Source: a virus. From it: a stretch of DNA of 34,975 nucleotides. The translations under genes and the position numbers were made by a program. The notes beneath the pieces are model-generated. The model did no database searches. It saw only the letters and a list, made by a program, of their open reading frames with translations, and had not been told where the DNA came from. Location of the stretch: positions 1 to 34,975 of the IMG/VR virus record IMGVR_UViG_3300025759_000305. One strand, written 5' to 3'. Positions within the stretch are counted from its first letter, which is position 1, and each line of letters opens with the position of its first letter. Below, piece after piece: positions 16,623 through 24,028 of this stretch.

Positions 16623-18535
16623 TGTTAACTCCTGAAGAAGAAAAAGAATTAGCATTATTAGAGCAAGAAGAAGCACAGTTTCAACAAATGAACACTGGTT
16701 TAACTCCTGAAGAAGAGGCGGAGCTGGCACAATTAGAAGCTGAAGAAGCTCAAATGAGCAATTTCCAAATTGACCCTACTCAGGAAGCTGATTTAGGCTT
16801 TGCTCTTAGATCAAGATTCGCTATTGAACCACTTCAAACAAATAGAGCAGCTTTATTAATTGAAGAACTTGGTCAAGAAAATGTTATGCAAGACCAAGAG
16901 GGAAATCTATTTGTTCGTGATGAAAATAATATATTTAAGCCAGTAAATGCCCCTGGAGTAAGTCCAGCCGATATTGCAGACATAGCCGGTGCATTGCCCG
17001 AATCAGTCGGTGGATTAATCGGAGGAGCTGGCGGAGCTGTTGGGGGTGCAGTTGGTGGAGCAGGTGTCGGTGCCATTCCAGGTGCTATCGCTGGCGGTGT
17101 TGCAGGTGGGGCAGCCGGATCAGCGGCTAGACAAGGCTTATCAGCATTATTAGGGACTCCTCAAGTGGCGGATATTGGCGAAAGGGCAAAGGAAGTTGCT
17201 TTAAGTGGTGCCTTTGGTGGTGTTGCGGCCGGATTAGGATCAGGTGCTAAAACAGTTGCAAGAAAGGTCTTCCCTAAAGTTGGAATAGATAAAGCCTTTA
17301 AAAATGCTTCTAAAAGAGTAGGAATAAAGGCTACTAAGGGGCAGTTGGCAGGAGGTAGAGAGCTAGATTTAGAAAAGCAACTTGCTGAAACTCCTTTTTT
17401 TGGACGTGGAATAAAGAATAAAATTAATAAGCAAATCACTCAAATAAAGACAAATCTAAAAGACGATTTTAGCAACTTTGATGAAATAGATTTTGATAGA
17501 ACTGGAGCTGGTGGGCTACTTAAAGATAATGTAGATCAAATAAACTCAGCTATAAAATTTAAAGCAAGTGATCTATTTGATGAGGTAGCAGAAAAAGGAA
17601 CTAATGTTAATGTGAGAAGTGATGTAGTCAGAAAATCACTTGCTAAAAACTTAGGTGATATAAAAATTCTAGATGATGCTGGAATGCCACTTAATTACAA
17701 CGCTAAATCAGGTTTAACTAGGGACCAATTTAATAAGGTTCAAAGTGTTGCTATGGATGTTTTAGACAGCCTTGATGAGACTGCAAAAATGTCAAATGGT
17801 TTAGTAAATGCCAATGAGATAAACACCCTTAGAAAAGTTATAGACTCAAATATTAGAGAAACTGGAAAACAAGGCTTAGATGATGTTGCACTTTTAAGAC
17901 TTCGTGAAGGTTTTATGAATGTTACTGAGGATATGTTGGGGGCTCAAAGCAAAGGTCTTAAAAAAGACTTTCAAGCTGCCAGGGGTCTTTGGTCAAGATA
18001 CTTAAAGAATAAAAGGCTTATTGAAAAAGACTTAAAGATAGGCGGAGTTAAAGACTTATCAGATGAGAAGGTTCTTCAAAGAGTTTTTAGAGATAAAAAA
18101 TCATTAGAACAACTTAAAGAAATTGCTGACGATAGAATGATTGAAGAGGCAGGGACAGATTACGTTAAATCAATTCTAAGCAAAAGGTTGGGCGCAGATG
18201 AACAAATATCTGCTATTGGAGCATTAAAGGCACTGAGAGATAAAAGAGAAGTATTGCAAGCTGCTTTAGGAAATAGGAAATATCAAAGATTAATTGATAA
18301 TCTTGAGGTTTTAGACAGAATAGGTAAACCAATTAATCCAAGTAGAACAGCAATTACTCAGCTTCAAACTGAAGTATTAAAAGGGCTAGGATTAATGGCA
18401 AGGCGAGCAGGTAAATCAGTTGCCGAACCGAGTGCGGATGCGCTTGCTAGTTTTCTTAAGCCATCAGCTCCATTAATCAGCGAACCAATATCAAGAGACT
18501 TAACTTTTCAAAACTTATTTAACCAGGAAAAGTAA
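16622..18535 (+). CDS. Ejection-type internal virion protein 3 (large)
   Basis: This 637-aa protein opens with two acidic repeats (LTPEEEKELALLEQEEAQF and LTPEEEAELAQLEAEEAQM). A long Gly/Ala-rich segment follows (about 125-170), able to cross membranes as glycine zippers. The rest is a long alpha-helical, charged body. Size and order match the largest of the three ejection proteins in P22-like phages. I see no lytic transglycosylase motif. Starts and stops overlap on both sides. Confidence 0.65.
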   Translation: MLTPEEEKELALLEQEEAQFQQMNTGLTPEEEAELAQLEAEEAQMSNFQIDPTQEADLGFALRSRFAIEPLQTNRAALLIEELGQENVMQDQEGNLFVRDENNIFKPVNAPGVSPADIADIAGALPESVGGLIGGAGGAVGGAVGGAGVGAIPGAIAGGVAGGAAGSAARQGLSALLGTPQVADIGERAKEVALSGAFGGVAAGLGSGAKTVARKVFPKVGIDKAFKNASKRVGIKATKGQLAGGRELDLEKQLAETPFFGRGIKNKINKQITQIKTNLKDDFSNFDEIDFDRTGAGGLLKDNVDQINSAIKFKASDLFDEVAEKGTNVNVRSDVVRKSLAKNLGDIKILDDAGMPLNYNAKSGLTRDQFNKVQSVAMDVLDSLDETAKMSNGLVNANEINTLRKVIDSNIRETGKQGLDDVALLRLREGFMNVTEDMLGAQSKGLKKDFQAARGLWSRYLKNKRLIEKDLKIGGVKDLSDEKVLQRVFRDKKSLEQLKEIADDRMIEEAGTDYVKSILSKRLGADEQISAIGALKALRDKREVLQAALGNRKYQRLIDNLEVLDRIGKPINPSRTAITQLQTEVLKGLGLMARRAGKSVAEPSADALASFLKPSAPLISEPISRDLTFQNLFNQEK

Positions 18536-19668
18536 TGCAATTTCAAAACAGAGAATCAACATTAAATAAAACAAATACAGCTCTTGATAATGGGGCTACT
18601 TACGAGGGTACGTGGGAAGACGTTAGCGAGTTTTCAGAGATTAGGGCATATTGTAAAACCGATCAAACTTCTTTGATGAAACTACAATTTTCTCCTGATG
18701 GCAATAATGTTGATAGCTCTTTAAATTATGAAGTTAACGGATCAATCCCTTCGGTGCATAGATTAGCAGTAACAAGACCTTATTTTAGAATAATCATTGA
18801 AAATAATTCTGGTTCAAATCAAACTTTTCTTCGAGCAGGTGTATTGCTTTTTAATGTGCATGGGACTTTGACATCTCCTTCTAATACTAATCAAAATCAA
18901 TATGCTGATGCAATTAACACAAGACCGTCAGTTTACGAGGATGAAGTAGTAATTGGAAGAAGAAGAGGGGTTAGGGCGTTTTCAAAGTTTGCTTATAATA
19001 ATGATGTTGATACAGGTACAGAGCAAATATGGCCTAATGGGGCAGCTTTTACTCCTTTGGATGCGGCTAGTACTTTTACAATAGCTTATACTCAAGCTAA
19101 TGATGGGTCATCGTCTGAGGGGGCTAAAACTCTTTTTTTTCAATATCTAGATTCTAATGGTGAGTATGCCGAGGCTACGCATACGCTTGGAGATGATGGG
19201 AGTGATGTAACTTCTTTTTCAGGACTAGGCATAAATAGAGTAGCAGTAGCAAGCTCTGGTTCTACTGATACTAATGGAAATAATATTACTATCACAGCGA
19301 CAACTGGAGGATCTCAGCAAGCTTTTATCCCTACTGGGAAAGGTGTTACACAGCAAGCGATTTACCATGTTGCTCACAATGCCAATGCTATTGTTAGAAG
19401 TTTACTCTTTAATAGTCGTAAACTCTCCGGTAGTTCTCCACAAGTTGAAATTTTGGGCTGGGTTTACAATAGAAATGTCCAAACAAAATTTGAGGTTTAC
19501 AGAATTGAGATAGATACAAGCGTAGAGAATAATATACCTATAACTAACCTAGTAGGATTCAAATTAAATTCTAGTGATGTCTTATATTTTGAAGCTACGA
19601 CAAACACTGATAATACCCCAGTTGTGATTAGGTTTACACTTATGGAATATGAAAACGTAGCAAGTTAA
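18535..19668 (+). CDS. Tail/receptor-binding candidate (beta-rich)
   Basis: This 377-aa protein is rich in Asn, Ser, Thr and Gly with no hydrophobic segment. Residues 1-115 look like a beta-sandwich attachment domain (VTRPYFRIIIENNSGSNQ). Residues about 130-377 contain further beta domains. It is the last gene of the virion operon, where fibres and spikes often lie, and it starts overlapping the stop of the largest ejection protein. Function as a receptor-binding or fibre protein is inferred from place and composition. Confidence 0.6.
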   Translation: MQFQNRESTLNKTNTALDNGATYEGTWEDVSEFSEIRAYCKTDQTSLMKLQFSPDGNNVDSSLNYEVNGSIPSVHRLAVTRPYFRIIIENNSGSNQTFLRAGVLLFNVHGTLTSPSNTNQNQYADAINTRPSVYEDEVVIGRRRGVRAFSKFAYNNDVDTGTEQIWPNGAAFTPLDAASTFTIAYTQANDGSSSEGAKTLFFQYLDSNGEYAEATHTLGDDGSDVTSFSGLGINRVAVASSGSTDTNGNNITITATTGGSQQAFIPTGKGVTQQAIYHVAHNANAIVRSLLFNSRKLSGSSPQVEILGWVYNRNVQTKFEVYRIEIDTSVENNIPITNLVGFKLNSSDVLYFEATTNTDNTPVVIRFTLMEYENVAS

Positions 19669-19685
19669 AGCCATGGAGGGCTTAT

Positions 19686-19958
19686 ATGAAAATACTAGAT
19701 CAACTAATGGAACATGTTAGCGGTGGTATAAAGCTTTTAGTTCTAATCGTAAGCCTGGCGTTTTCTGCTTATAATTTTATCGTTAAGTCCTTAAGATCAG
19801 AGATAAATGAAGTTGAGCAAAAGATTATGATAATCCGAAACAAAGATATAGAGCTGCTTGACACAAAGCTAGATAGCCTAGGGGTGGACTTAGTGGACAT
19901 TAAGGAACAAAATAAAGTTATAATGAATCACTTGCTCCGGCAAAAACAAGGAAGGTAA
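19686..19958 (+). CDS. Membrane-anchored coiled-coil protein, lysis region
   Basis: This 90-aa protein has one transmembrane helix (about 15-35) followed by a coiled coil (about 40-88). That topology fits a phage inner-membrane spanin or a pinholin-like accessory. It opens the lysis region, 17 bases after the last virion gene, and precedes the amidase by about 0.9 kb. It is the better inner-spanin candidate here; the call is tentative. Confidence 0.6.
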   Translation: MKILDQLMEHVSGGIKLLVLIVSLAFSAYNFIVKSLRSEINEVEQKIMIIRNKDIELLDTKLDSLGVDLVDIKEQNKVIMNHLLRQKQGR

Positions 19959-19960
19959 TT

Positions 19961-20206
19961 ATGCAAGACAATGACAAATTATTAAAGCTCGCTAACTCTA
20001 TCAACAGCTTAGTTGACATTGGTGAGGAAGTATTCAAAGACGGCAAAGTTGATTTTGCTGACGTTGCACAGATTGGACCTCTACTTAAAGAAGTAGGAGA
20101 CTTGGTAGATGTTTTTAAAGCACGTCAAGAATTGCTTGAAGAAGTTAAAGATCTTGATGCTAGTGAAGCCGTTGAATTTATCCAAGCTTTACTTGAGAAA
20201 AAGTAA
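19961..20206 (+). CDS. Small helical protein of unknown function
   Basis: This 81-aa acidic protein is predicted to be all-helical, with no membrane segment and no recognised family. It lies 2 bases after the coiled-coil membrane protein and overlaps the next start by one base, so it is part of the same operon. Similar small soluble helical proteins occur beside phage lysis genes. Confidence 0.65.
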   Translation: MQDNDKLLKLANSINSLVDIGEEVFKDGKVDFADVAQIGPLLKEVGDLVDVFKARQELLEEVKDLDASEAVEFIQALLEKK

Positions 20207-20418
20207 TGTGGGAAAAAATACTTGCAGTATTTTCAAAAGATATAATTGGTCTAGTAAAAGAGGGATTTATTTCCCTCTCTAGATCAATTAAAAGATGGTG
20301 GAAGGCTAGGCAAGCTAGAAAGAGACAAAAAAAGCAATTTAAAGACATAGAAAAAGAATACAAAAGGAAGCATGATGATTATAAAGATGATCGCTCTACT
20401 AGGGATTCTCTGCCTTAG
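20206..20418 (+). CDS. Small basic amphipathic protein
   Basis: This 70-aa protein has an amphipathic N-terminal half (about 1-28) and a very basic C-terminus (KRWWKARQARKRQKKQ). The last 47 bases overlap, in another frame, the start of a lipoprotein gene, which is the classic arrangement of phage inner/outer spanin genes. However, the N-terminal segment is not a convincing transmembrane helix, so the spanin reading is only one possibility. Confidence 0.55.
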   Translation: MWEKILAVFSKDIIGLVKEGFISLSRSIKRWWKARQARKRQKKQFKDIEKEYKRKHDDYKDDRSTRDSLP

Positions 20419-20662
20419 TTCATGCAAACATGGTAGGCCAGGCGGAACTACTGATAGAGATCTGCAAAGAGAACACAAGGACGAACAGTGCTTAATTGAG
20501 TTTTCTTATGATGAAGACGGCAAAATAATAACTGATAAAAGCGTATGTTTTTGCAGAGACAAAGAATGGTCTATCTTTAGAGTTGGCCCTACTTCAAGAT
20601 TCGAAGCTTGCCAGCTGCTTATTGTGATGGGATGCTTGGTTATCCTAAATCAGATAGAGTAG
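20372..20662 (+). CDS. Lipoprotein, possible outer spanin
   Basis: This 96-aa protein starts with a short signal sequence and a lipobox-like ending (LCLSSC, lipidated Cys about residue 18). The mature part is charged, with four further cysteines. The start is embedded in the upstream basic gene in another frame, as in Rz/Rz1 pairs. An outer-membrane lipoprotein in the lysis region suggests a spanin for Gram-negative outer membrane disruption. The C-terminal hydrophobic stretch is unusual for a spanin. Confidence 0.6.
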   Translation: MMIIKMIALLGILCLSSCKHGRPGGTTDRDLQREHKDEQCLIEFSYDEDGKIITDKSVCFCRDKEWSIFRVGPTSRFEACQLLIVMGCLVILNQIE

Positions 20663-20716
20663 ATGCTTTTATCGAGCAAACAAGATTATTAATATTAAAG
20701 GGAGTAGGGTGGTAAT

Positions 20717-20902
20717 ATGAGTTTTATAGCTGCTATTTTATTTATGAGTGCAATGGGTTTTGGTGGATATAACCTCCAAGAAAGATACGAGCTTTGTAAA
20801 CTAGATAAGAACAAAGATCAAAAAGAGTGCGATATTTTTTACAAAGAAGAGTGTGTTTGCAGAATTAAAACATGCGAAAAGAAGCTTATAAAAAGTAAGT
20901 GA
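20717..20902 (+). CDS. Small secreted or membrane-tethered Cys-rich protein
   Basis: This 61-aa protein has an N-terminal hydrophobic segment (about 3-20) that may be a signal peptide. A lysine-rich tail contains five cysteines (C27, C38, C45, C47, C52). A GGGAG site precedes the ATG. Its stop overlaps the GTG of the amidase, so the two are likely co-translated. No family recognised. It could help the amidase reach the periplasm or the wall. Confidence 0.6.
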   Translation: MSFIAAILFMSAMGFGGYNLQERYELCKLDKNKDQKECDIFYKEECVCRIKTCEKKLIKSK

Positions 20903-21324
20903 TCAAGAGAAAAATATCACGCATAGACTCTATTATAGTTCATCACACAGGATTCATGCCAAAACCTGAGCAAGATGACATTTCTTTTATCAGACATATT
21001 CATAAACAAAGAGGGTTTGAAGATGCTGGCTATCATTTCTATGTTAGGACAGATGGCGAGGTTCAAGCTGGAAGAGATATAAAGTTTGCTGGGGCTCACT
21101 GTAAAGGGAAAAATAAATACTCAATTGGGGTAGTAATGGCCGGGAACTCAGCCTTTACTGCCAATCAATTCTTTGCATTATATCGATTACTTGAGTTTTT
21201 AATTCAAAAATATGAAATCAATCCCGACAAAATAACTAGGCATTGTGACCACCACAATACACTTTGCCCAGGGTTCCAATTGAGCAAAGCGTTTTTAAAT
21301 GACATGAAAAAGAAGTATACTTAA
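20899..21324 (+). CDS. N-acetylmuramoyl-L-alanine amidase (endolysin)
   Basis: This 141-aa enzyme cleaves the amide bond between muramic acid and the peptide of peptidoglycan. It is an Amidase_2/T7-lysozyme-type domain with no binding domain. Likely zinc ligands are H15 (SIIVHHTG), H115 (TRHCDHH) and C123 (TLCPG). GYHFYVRTDG at 44-53 supplies the conserved Tyr. It starts at GTG overlapping the previous stop (GTGA). It is short and lacks a signal peptide, so it would need a holin-type partner. Confidence 0.9.
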   Translation: MIKRKISRIDSIIVHHTGFMPKPEQDDISFIRHIHKQRGFEDAGYHFYVRTDGEVQAGRDIKFAGAHCKGKNKYSIGVVMAGNSAFTANQFFALYRLLEFLIQKYEINPDKITRHCDHHNTLCPGFQLSKAFLNDMKKKYT

Positions 21325-21331
21325 ATGGTGG

Positions 21332-21349
21332 TAGCAAATGGATTTGCTA
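21332..21349 (+). promoter_or_regulatory. Hairpin at a leader-peptide start
   Basis: TAGCAAAT (21332-21339) pairs perfectly with ATTTGCTA (21342-21349) around GG. The last A is the first base of an ATG at 21349. A related structure, TAGCAA/TTGCTA, surrounds the ribosome binding site and start of the metallopeptidase at 22656. The shared form hints at common translational control. Confidence 0.4.
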
Positions 21350-21387
21350 TGATCTCCTCAAACAGTGTTCCAAGGGGTGTCTTTTAG
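21349..21387 (+). CDS. Possible 12-aa leader peptide
   Basis: The ORF reads MISSNSVPRGVF and stops at TAG 21385-21387, with the next gene's ATG at the very next base (21388). Its last five codons run through the 5' arm of the 21372-21396 hairpin. Translation of this peptide would melt the hairpin that hides the downstream start. No convincing ribosome binding site is visible, so the reading is tentative. Confidence 0.35.
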   Translation: MISSNSVPRGVF

Positions 21388-21396
21388 ATGCCCCTT
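21372..21396 (+). promoter_or_regulatory. Stem-loop hiding the start of the 50-aa gene
   Basis: AAGGGGTGTCT (21372-21382) pairs with AGATGCCCCTT (21386-21396) over 11 bp with two G-T wobbles and a TTT loop. The ribosome binding site (AAGGGG) and the ATG at 21388 are both in the stem. There is no long T-run after it, so it looks like a translational switch more than a terminator. Confidence 0.5.
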
Positions 21397-21540
21397 TCTA
21401 AGAAAGAGAAACAAGATCTTAACGAAAGTATAGCTAGGATGCAAGATACTTTAATGATAGCGAAAGAAGAAAATAACACTACTCTAGTAAAGATAATTGA
21501 GAAGTGTCTGAAAGCACTGGAGCGCAAGAAAGATCAATGA
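21388..21540 (+). CDS. Small helical protein (50 aa)
   Basis: This charged, probably coiled-coil peptide (MPLSKKEKQDLNESIARMQ...) is encoded right after the leader ORF. Its last 62 bases overlap the convergent RusA gene antisense. Lysine/glutamate-rich heptads and the AAGGGG site support a real gene, but the hairpin and the antisense overlap lower confidence. No function recognised. Confidence 0.5.
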   Translation: MPLSKKEKQDLNESIARMQDTLMIAKEENNTTLVKIIEKCLKALERKKDQ

Positions 21541-21919
21541 TTGTTACTTCACATCTAGGGTTTTCTTTATCGATCCCACCTGTTCTATGGATAGAGTATT
21601 GAACAAATTTGTCTGAGTCGTCCTCAATGCAGTTAATCTCAACTAAAGCATCACAAAAGAATTTTTCTATTATCGAGGTTATGTTTGCTCTATCTCTTTT
21701 TCTTTTATCTTTATAATAGACGACAAATTCAAGACCTATTTTATCTGAAAACCTAACCCCTTTTAAACTATGAGAAACAAGTTCTTTGAATTGCCTTTTT
21801 AACTTGTTATTGATTTGATAATGAAGGTTTCTGTAAACATTTAGATTAAGATAATACTTCTTGGCATTAGATTTTTTGCTTATCTGTAAATAGAGTGGGC
21901 ATGATATTGTAATATTAAT
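21479..21919 (-). CDS. rusA: RusA-like Holliday junction resolvase, ATT start
   Basis: The 147-codon frame has no ATG, GTG or TTG at all. From the ATT at 21919 it encodes 146 aa (INITISCPLYLQISK...). The RusA signature is present: KRKRDRANITSIIEKFF (D76, N79), then D90 and EDD (D100, D101). These match the DxxN...DAL...DD pattern of the dimeric resolvase that cuts four-way junctions before packaging. The ATT overlaps the upstream stop as ATTAA, so reinitiation at a rare start, as in infC, is plausible. A lost or mis-read ATG is the alternative. Confidence 0.8.
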   Translation of the reverse strand: MNITISCPLYLQISKKSNAKKYYLNLNVYRNLHYQINNKLKRQFKELVSHSLKGVRFSDKIGLEFVVYYKDKRKRDRANITSIIEKFFCDALVEINCIEDDSDKFVQYSIHRTGGIDKENPRCEVTIIDLSCAPVLSDTSQLSLLE

Positions 21920-22109
21920 GGAGGGTAGCTCTTGGATTGAAGTTCATTAACAGCTCTTTATTGCTATTAATTGTCGATTCGATGAATTTTCTCTTAATAG
22001 GGGACTTCTCTTTTGCAAGCTTATTTTCAAGTTCAATAATTCTATTGTTTATATGCAAGATAAGCTCTTCCCTTGAGCTTAATTTATAGATCTCTTTAGT
22101 TTTGTTCAT
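21915..22109 (-). CDS. Small coiled-coil protein (64 aa)
   Basis: This is a charged helical protein with heptad-like Leu/Ile spacing (ELILHINNRIIELENKLAKEK). It overlaps the metallopeptidase upstream by 14 bases and the RusA start downstream by 5, placing it in a three-gene leftward operon. No family recognised. Confidence 0.6.
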   Translation of the reverse strand: MNKTKEIYKLSSREELILHINNRIIELENKLAKEKSPIKRKFIESTINSNKELLMNFNPRATLH

Positions 22110-22593
22110 TATAATTAACCAAGTCTTGAATAGTCATTTTTCCTGAAATTAAATAGCCTATGAAATATGGCCAACTGTATTTCTTTTTCTTAGTCCAGTA
22201 ATTGTTGCCATGACCATATCCAACCATGTGTCCTAAAATTTCATGAGCAATATGACCGGCATAATCATCAACAGATAAGCTATTTATTTTTCTTGAATTG
22301 ATAGTTATGTTTTGTCCTTTTGTATATCCAATTACTCGGCTCCACCATTTCCATGGGCGATATGAATAGATCTTTACTTCTCGATCAGAGTTTAAGAAAT
22401 GTCTCACTTTTGCCACAACTTCGTTGTTTGTATCCTCAGTGTAAGTAAAGTATTTGTCTTCAGGAAGTTGATAAATTTCGTCAAGCTGTTCGCCTATTCT
22501 TTCCCAGAAAAGCTCAATTGCTTGATCAATTTTCTTAAAACCTGTTTTGTTAACTATTTGTATATTCATCTGATAATTATTTCTAAAAAACAT
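22096..22593 (-). CDS. Small zincin-like metallopeptidase with irregular motif
   Basis: This 165-aa protein contains AHEILGHMVGYGHG at about 116-129. H117, E118, H122 and H128 recall a metzincin-type HExxHxxGxxH site. However, one extra residue sits between E118 and H122, so the spacing is H+5/H+11 and not H+4/H+10. Gly and the third His are kept. The rest is unrecognised. An internal ATG (MNIQIV, residue 9) is an alternative start. It faces another small metallopeptidase gene across a 62-base gap. Confidence 0.65.
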   Translation of the reverse strand: MFFRNNYQMNIQIVNKTGFKKIDQAIELFWERIGEQLDEIYQLPEDKYFTYTEDTNNEVVAKVRHFLNSDREVKIYSYRPWKWWSRVIGYTKGQNITINSRKINSLSVDDYAGHIAHEILGHMVGYGHGNNYWTKKKKYSWPYFIGYLISGKMTIQDLVNYNEQN

Positions 22594-22639
22594 GAGTTTT
22601 ACAATGGTTTTTTAAGCTGAGACAATTAAATAAAAGTTG

Positions 22640-22658
22640 TAGCAAAGGAGTTGCTATG
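22640..22658 (+). promoter_or_regulatory. Ribosome binding site presented in a hairpin loop
   Basis: TAGCAA (22640-22645) pairs with TTGCTA (22651-22656). The 5-base loop is exactly AGGAG, the Shine-Dalgarno sequence, and the stem includes the A of the ATG at 22656. The arrangement may tune initiation of the metallopeptidase gene. The stem sequence is shared with the hairpin at 21332-21349. Confidence 0.5.
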
Positions 22659-22973
22659 TATTTGCAGGCCATACCTATAAAGGGACAGAAATACAAAGTT
22701 TACATGGACGAAACAGATCACTACACACTAGGTTATTGTGACAAAAACGATAAAAAAATAGTCATATCTAATAAATGCCCAAAAGATAAATTTATTGCCA
22801 CCTTAGCTCATGAAATTTCGCACGCTTTTATTCATGAATGCTTTCTAGATCAAACCTTAGACCCAACACAAGAGGAAATATTTTGCGAAATTGTTTCTTG
22901 CATAATCGAACAATTTGGAGATTTCTTTTTAGATCTTAAAGAAATAGCCTTTTCTCTAAAGGCGGTGCAGTGA
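22656..22973 (+). CDS. Small HExxH metallopeptidase-like protein
   Basis: This 105-aa protein has AHEISHAF at about 51-58, a canonical HExxH zinc site (H52, E53, H56), followed by EEIFCEIVS near 73-81, which could give the third, acidic ligand as in gluzincins and SprT/ImmA-like proteins. It is shorter than most such enzymes. Its stop overlaps the GTG of the metallophosphoesterase. It may act on a host or phage protein; the substrate is unknown. Confidence 0.7.
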   Translation: MYLQAIPIKGQKYKVYMDETDHYTLGYCDKNDKKIVISNKCPKDKFIATLAHEISHAFIHECFLDQTLDPTQEEIFCEIVSCIIEQFGDFFLDLKEIAFSLKAVQ

Positions 22974-23713
22974 AATCAGCATTACTTTTAGGTGACATTC
23001 ATTTTGATGCAGAAGACAAAAAGCTGTTAAAGAAAACTTTTGAAATATCTAAAGCTGAAAAGGTGGATCATATTTATTTCTTGGGAGATGTTTTAGATGC
23101 ATACGCCTTAAGTAGCCATGAAAAACATCCCGATATAAAAACAACCTTTCAGTATGAAATAGATTATACAAAAGAGCAGTTTTCTAAAATAAGGAAGATG
23201 TTTCCTAAAACAAAGATCACAATAATATTTGGTAACCATTGCTCTAGAATATATAAATATATGCAAAAGAATTGTCCTGAAATCTATCATTTCTTGAGAA
23301 TTGAAGAACTATTAGAATTAGAAAAATTCAATATTAAATACGTTCCTTTTGGGCATAGGCAAGGATTACAAATATTAAATACCGATTTATACGGCCGTCA
23401 TATTCCTTACAGTGGTGGTCAAAATCATTCACTAGGCAGTATTAAAAAAGGACTTCATTCGTTAGTGTATGCCCATCTACATACTTACCAATACGCTGTT
23501 CACGTTGCAAAGGATGGAACTTTATTAAGATCATTTTGTAATATGTGTTTGGTCGATGTTAACAACCCCAAGTTTAACTATGTTTCTATGCATCCTAATT
23601 GGGTTCAAGGTTTTTCATTAATTCATGCTGACAGAAATGGTTCATGGTTTGATGAAAAAGCTATGGTGGTAGATGGCAAGCTTAGATTCAGAGATAAGTC
23701 TTACCGGCTTTAG
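22970..23713 (+). CDS. Metallophosphoesterase
   Basis: This 247-aa calcineurin-like phosphoesterase carries the family motifs in order: GDIH (8-11), GDVLD (39-43), GNH (88-90) and AHLH (168-171, in place of the usual GHxH). It binds two metal ions and hydrolyses phosphomono- or diesters; the substrate could be nucleic acid, nucleotide or protein. It starts at GTG overlapping the upstream stop (GTGA), and so is coupled to the metallopeptidase gene. Confidence 0.85.
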   Translation: MKSALLLGDIHFDAEDKKLLKKTFEISKAEKVDHIYFLGDVLDAYALSSHEKHPDIKTTFQYEIDYTKEQFSKIRKMFPKTKITIIFGNHCSRIYKYMQKNCPEIYHFLRIEELLELEKFNIKYVPFGHRQGLQILNTDLYGRHIPYSGGQNHSLGSIKKGLHSLVYAHLHTYQYAVHVAKDGTLLRSFCNMCLVDVNNPKFNYVSMHPNWVQGFSLIHADRNGSWFDEKAMVVDGKLRFRDKSYRL

Positions 23714-23715
23714 TA

Positions 23716-23943
23716 TTAACTTCCTAAATCAACCCATCTTTGCATTTCATGAATTAAATCTTTTACAAGAGTTCGGGGGACTCCGTTTAATGTATACTCG
23801 GCATATTCAGGGTAGGTTACTTCAATCTTAATGTCTAAAGAATAACCATCGTCGTAAAAATGAGATTGTTCTAAATTTATTTTGTATTCAACATCATTGT
23901 AAGAACTAGTGTTGTGGTTTTTGGTGATTTTATACACTTTCAA
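23716..23943 (-). CDS. Small protein of unknown function (75 aa)
   Basis: This beta-rich protein has no cysteine, no membrane segment and no recognised family (VEYKINLEQSHFYDDGYSLD...). It is the last gene of the long leftward cluster, ending 2 bases from the convergent phosphoesterase. Its start lies within the end of a 32-aa membrane peptide gene, suggesting coupling. Confidence 0.6.
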   Translation of the reverse strand: MKVYKITKNHNTSSYNDVEYKINLEQSHFYDDGYSLDIKIEVTYPEYAEYTLNGVPRTLVKDLIHEMQRWVDLGS

Positions 23944-24028
23944 TACCCACTACTATTGACCACCCCATAATCAGTAAACTACCGCAAAGTAAAGCAAACA
24001 TAATGTAGGCTATTAAGTTTTTAATCAT
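23930..24028 (-). CDS. Tiny single-pass membrane peptide (32 aa)
   Basis: The ORF starts at ATG 24028, overlapping the end of the upstream gene by 8 bases, and runs 14 bases into the next gene. It is almost wholly hydrophobic (MIKNLIAYIMFALLCGS then LLIMGWSIVVGIESV). The double overlap supports translation. Function unknown. Confidence 0.5.
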   Translation of the reverse strand: MIKNLIAYIMFALLCGSLLIMGWSIVVGIESV

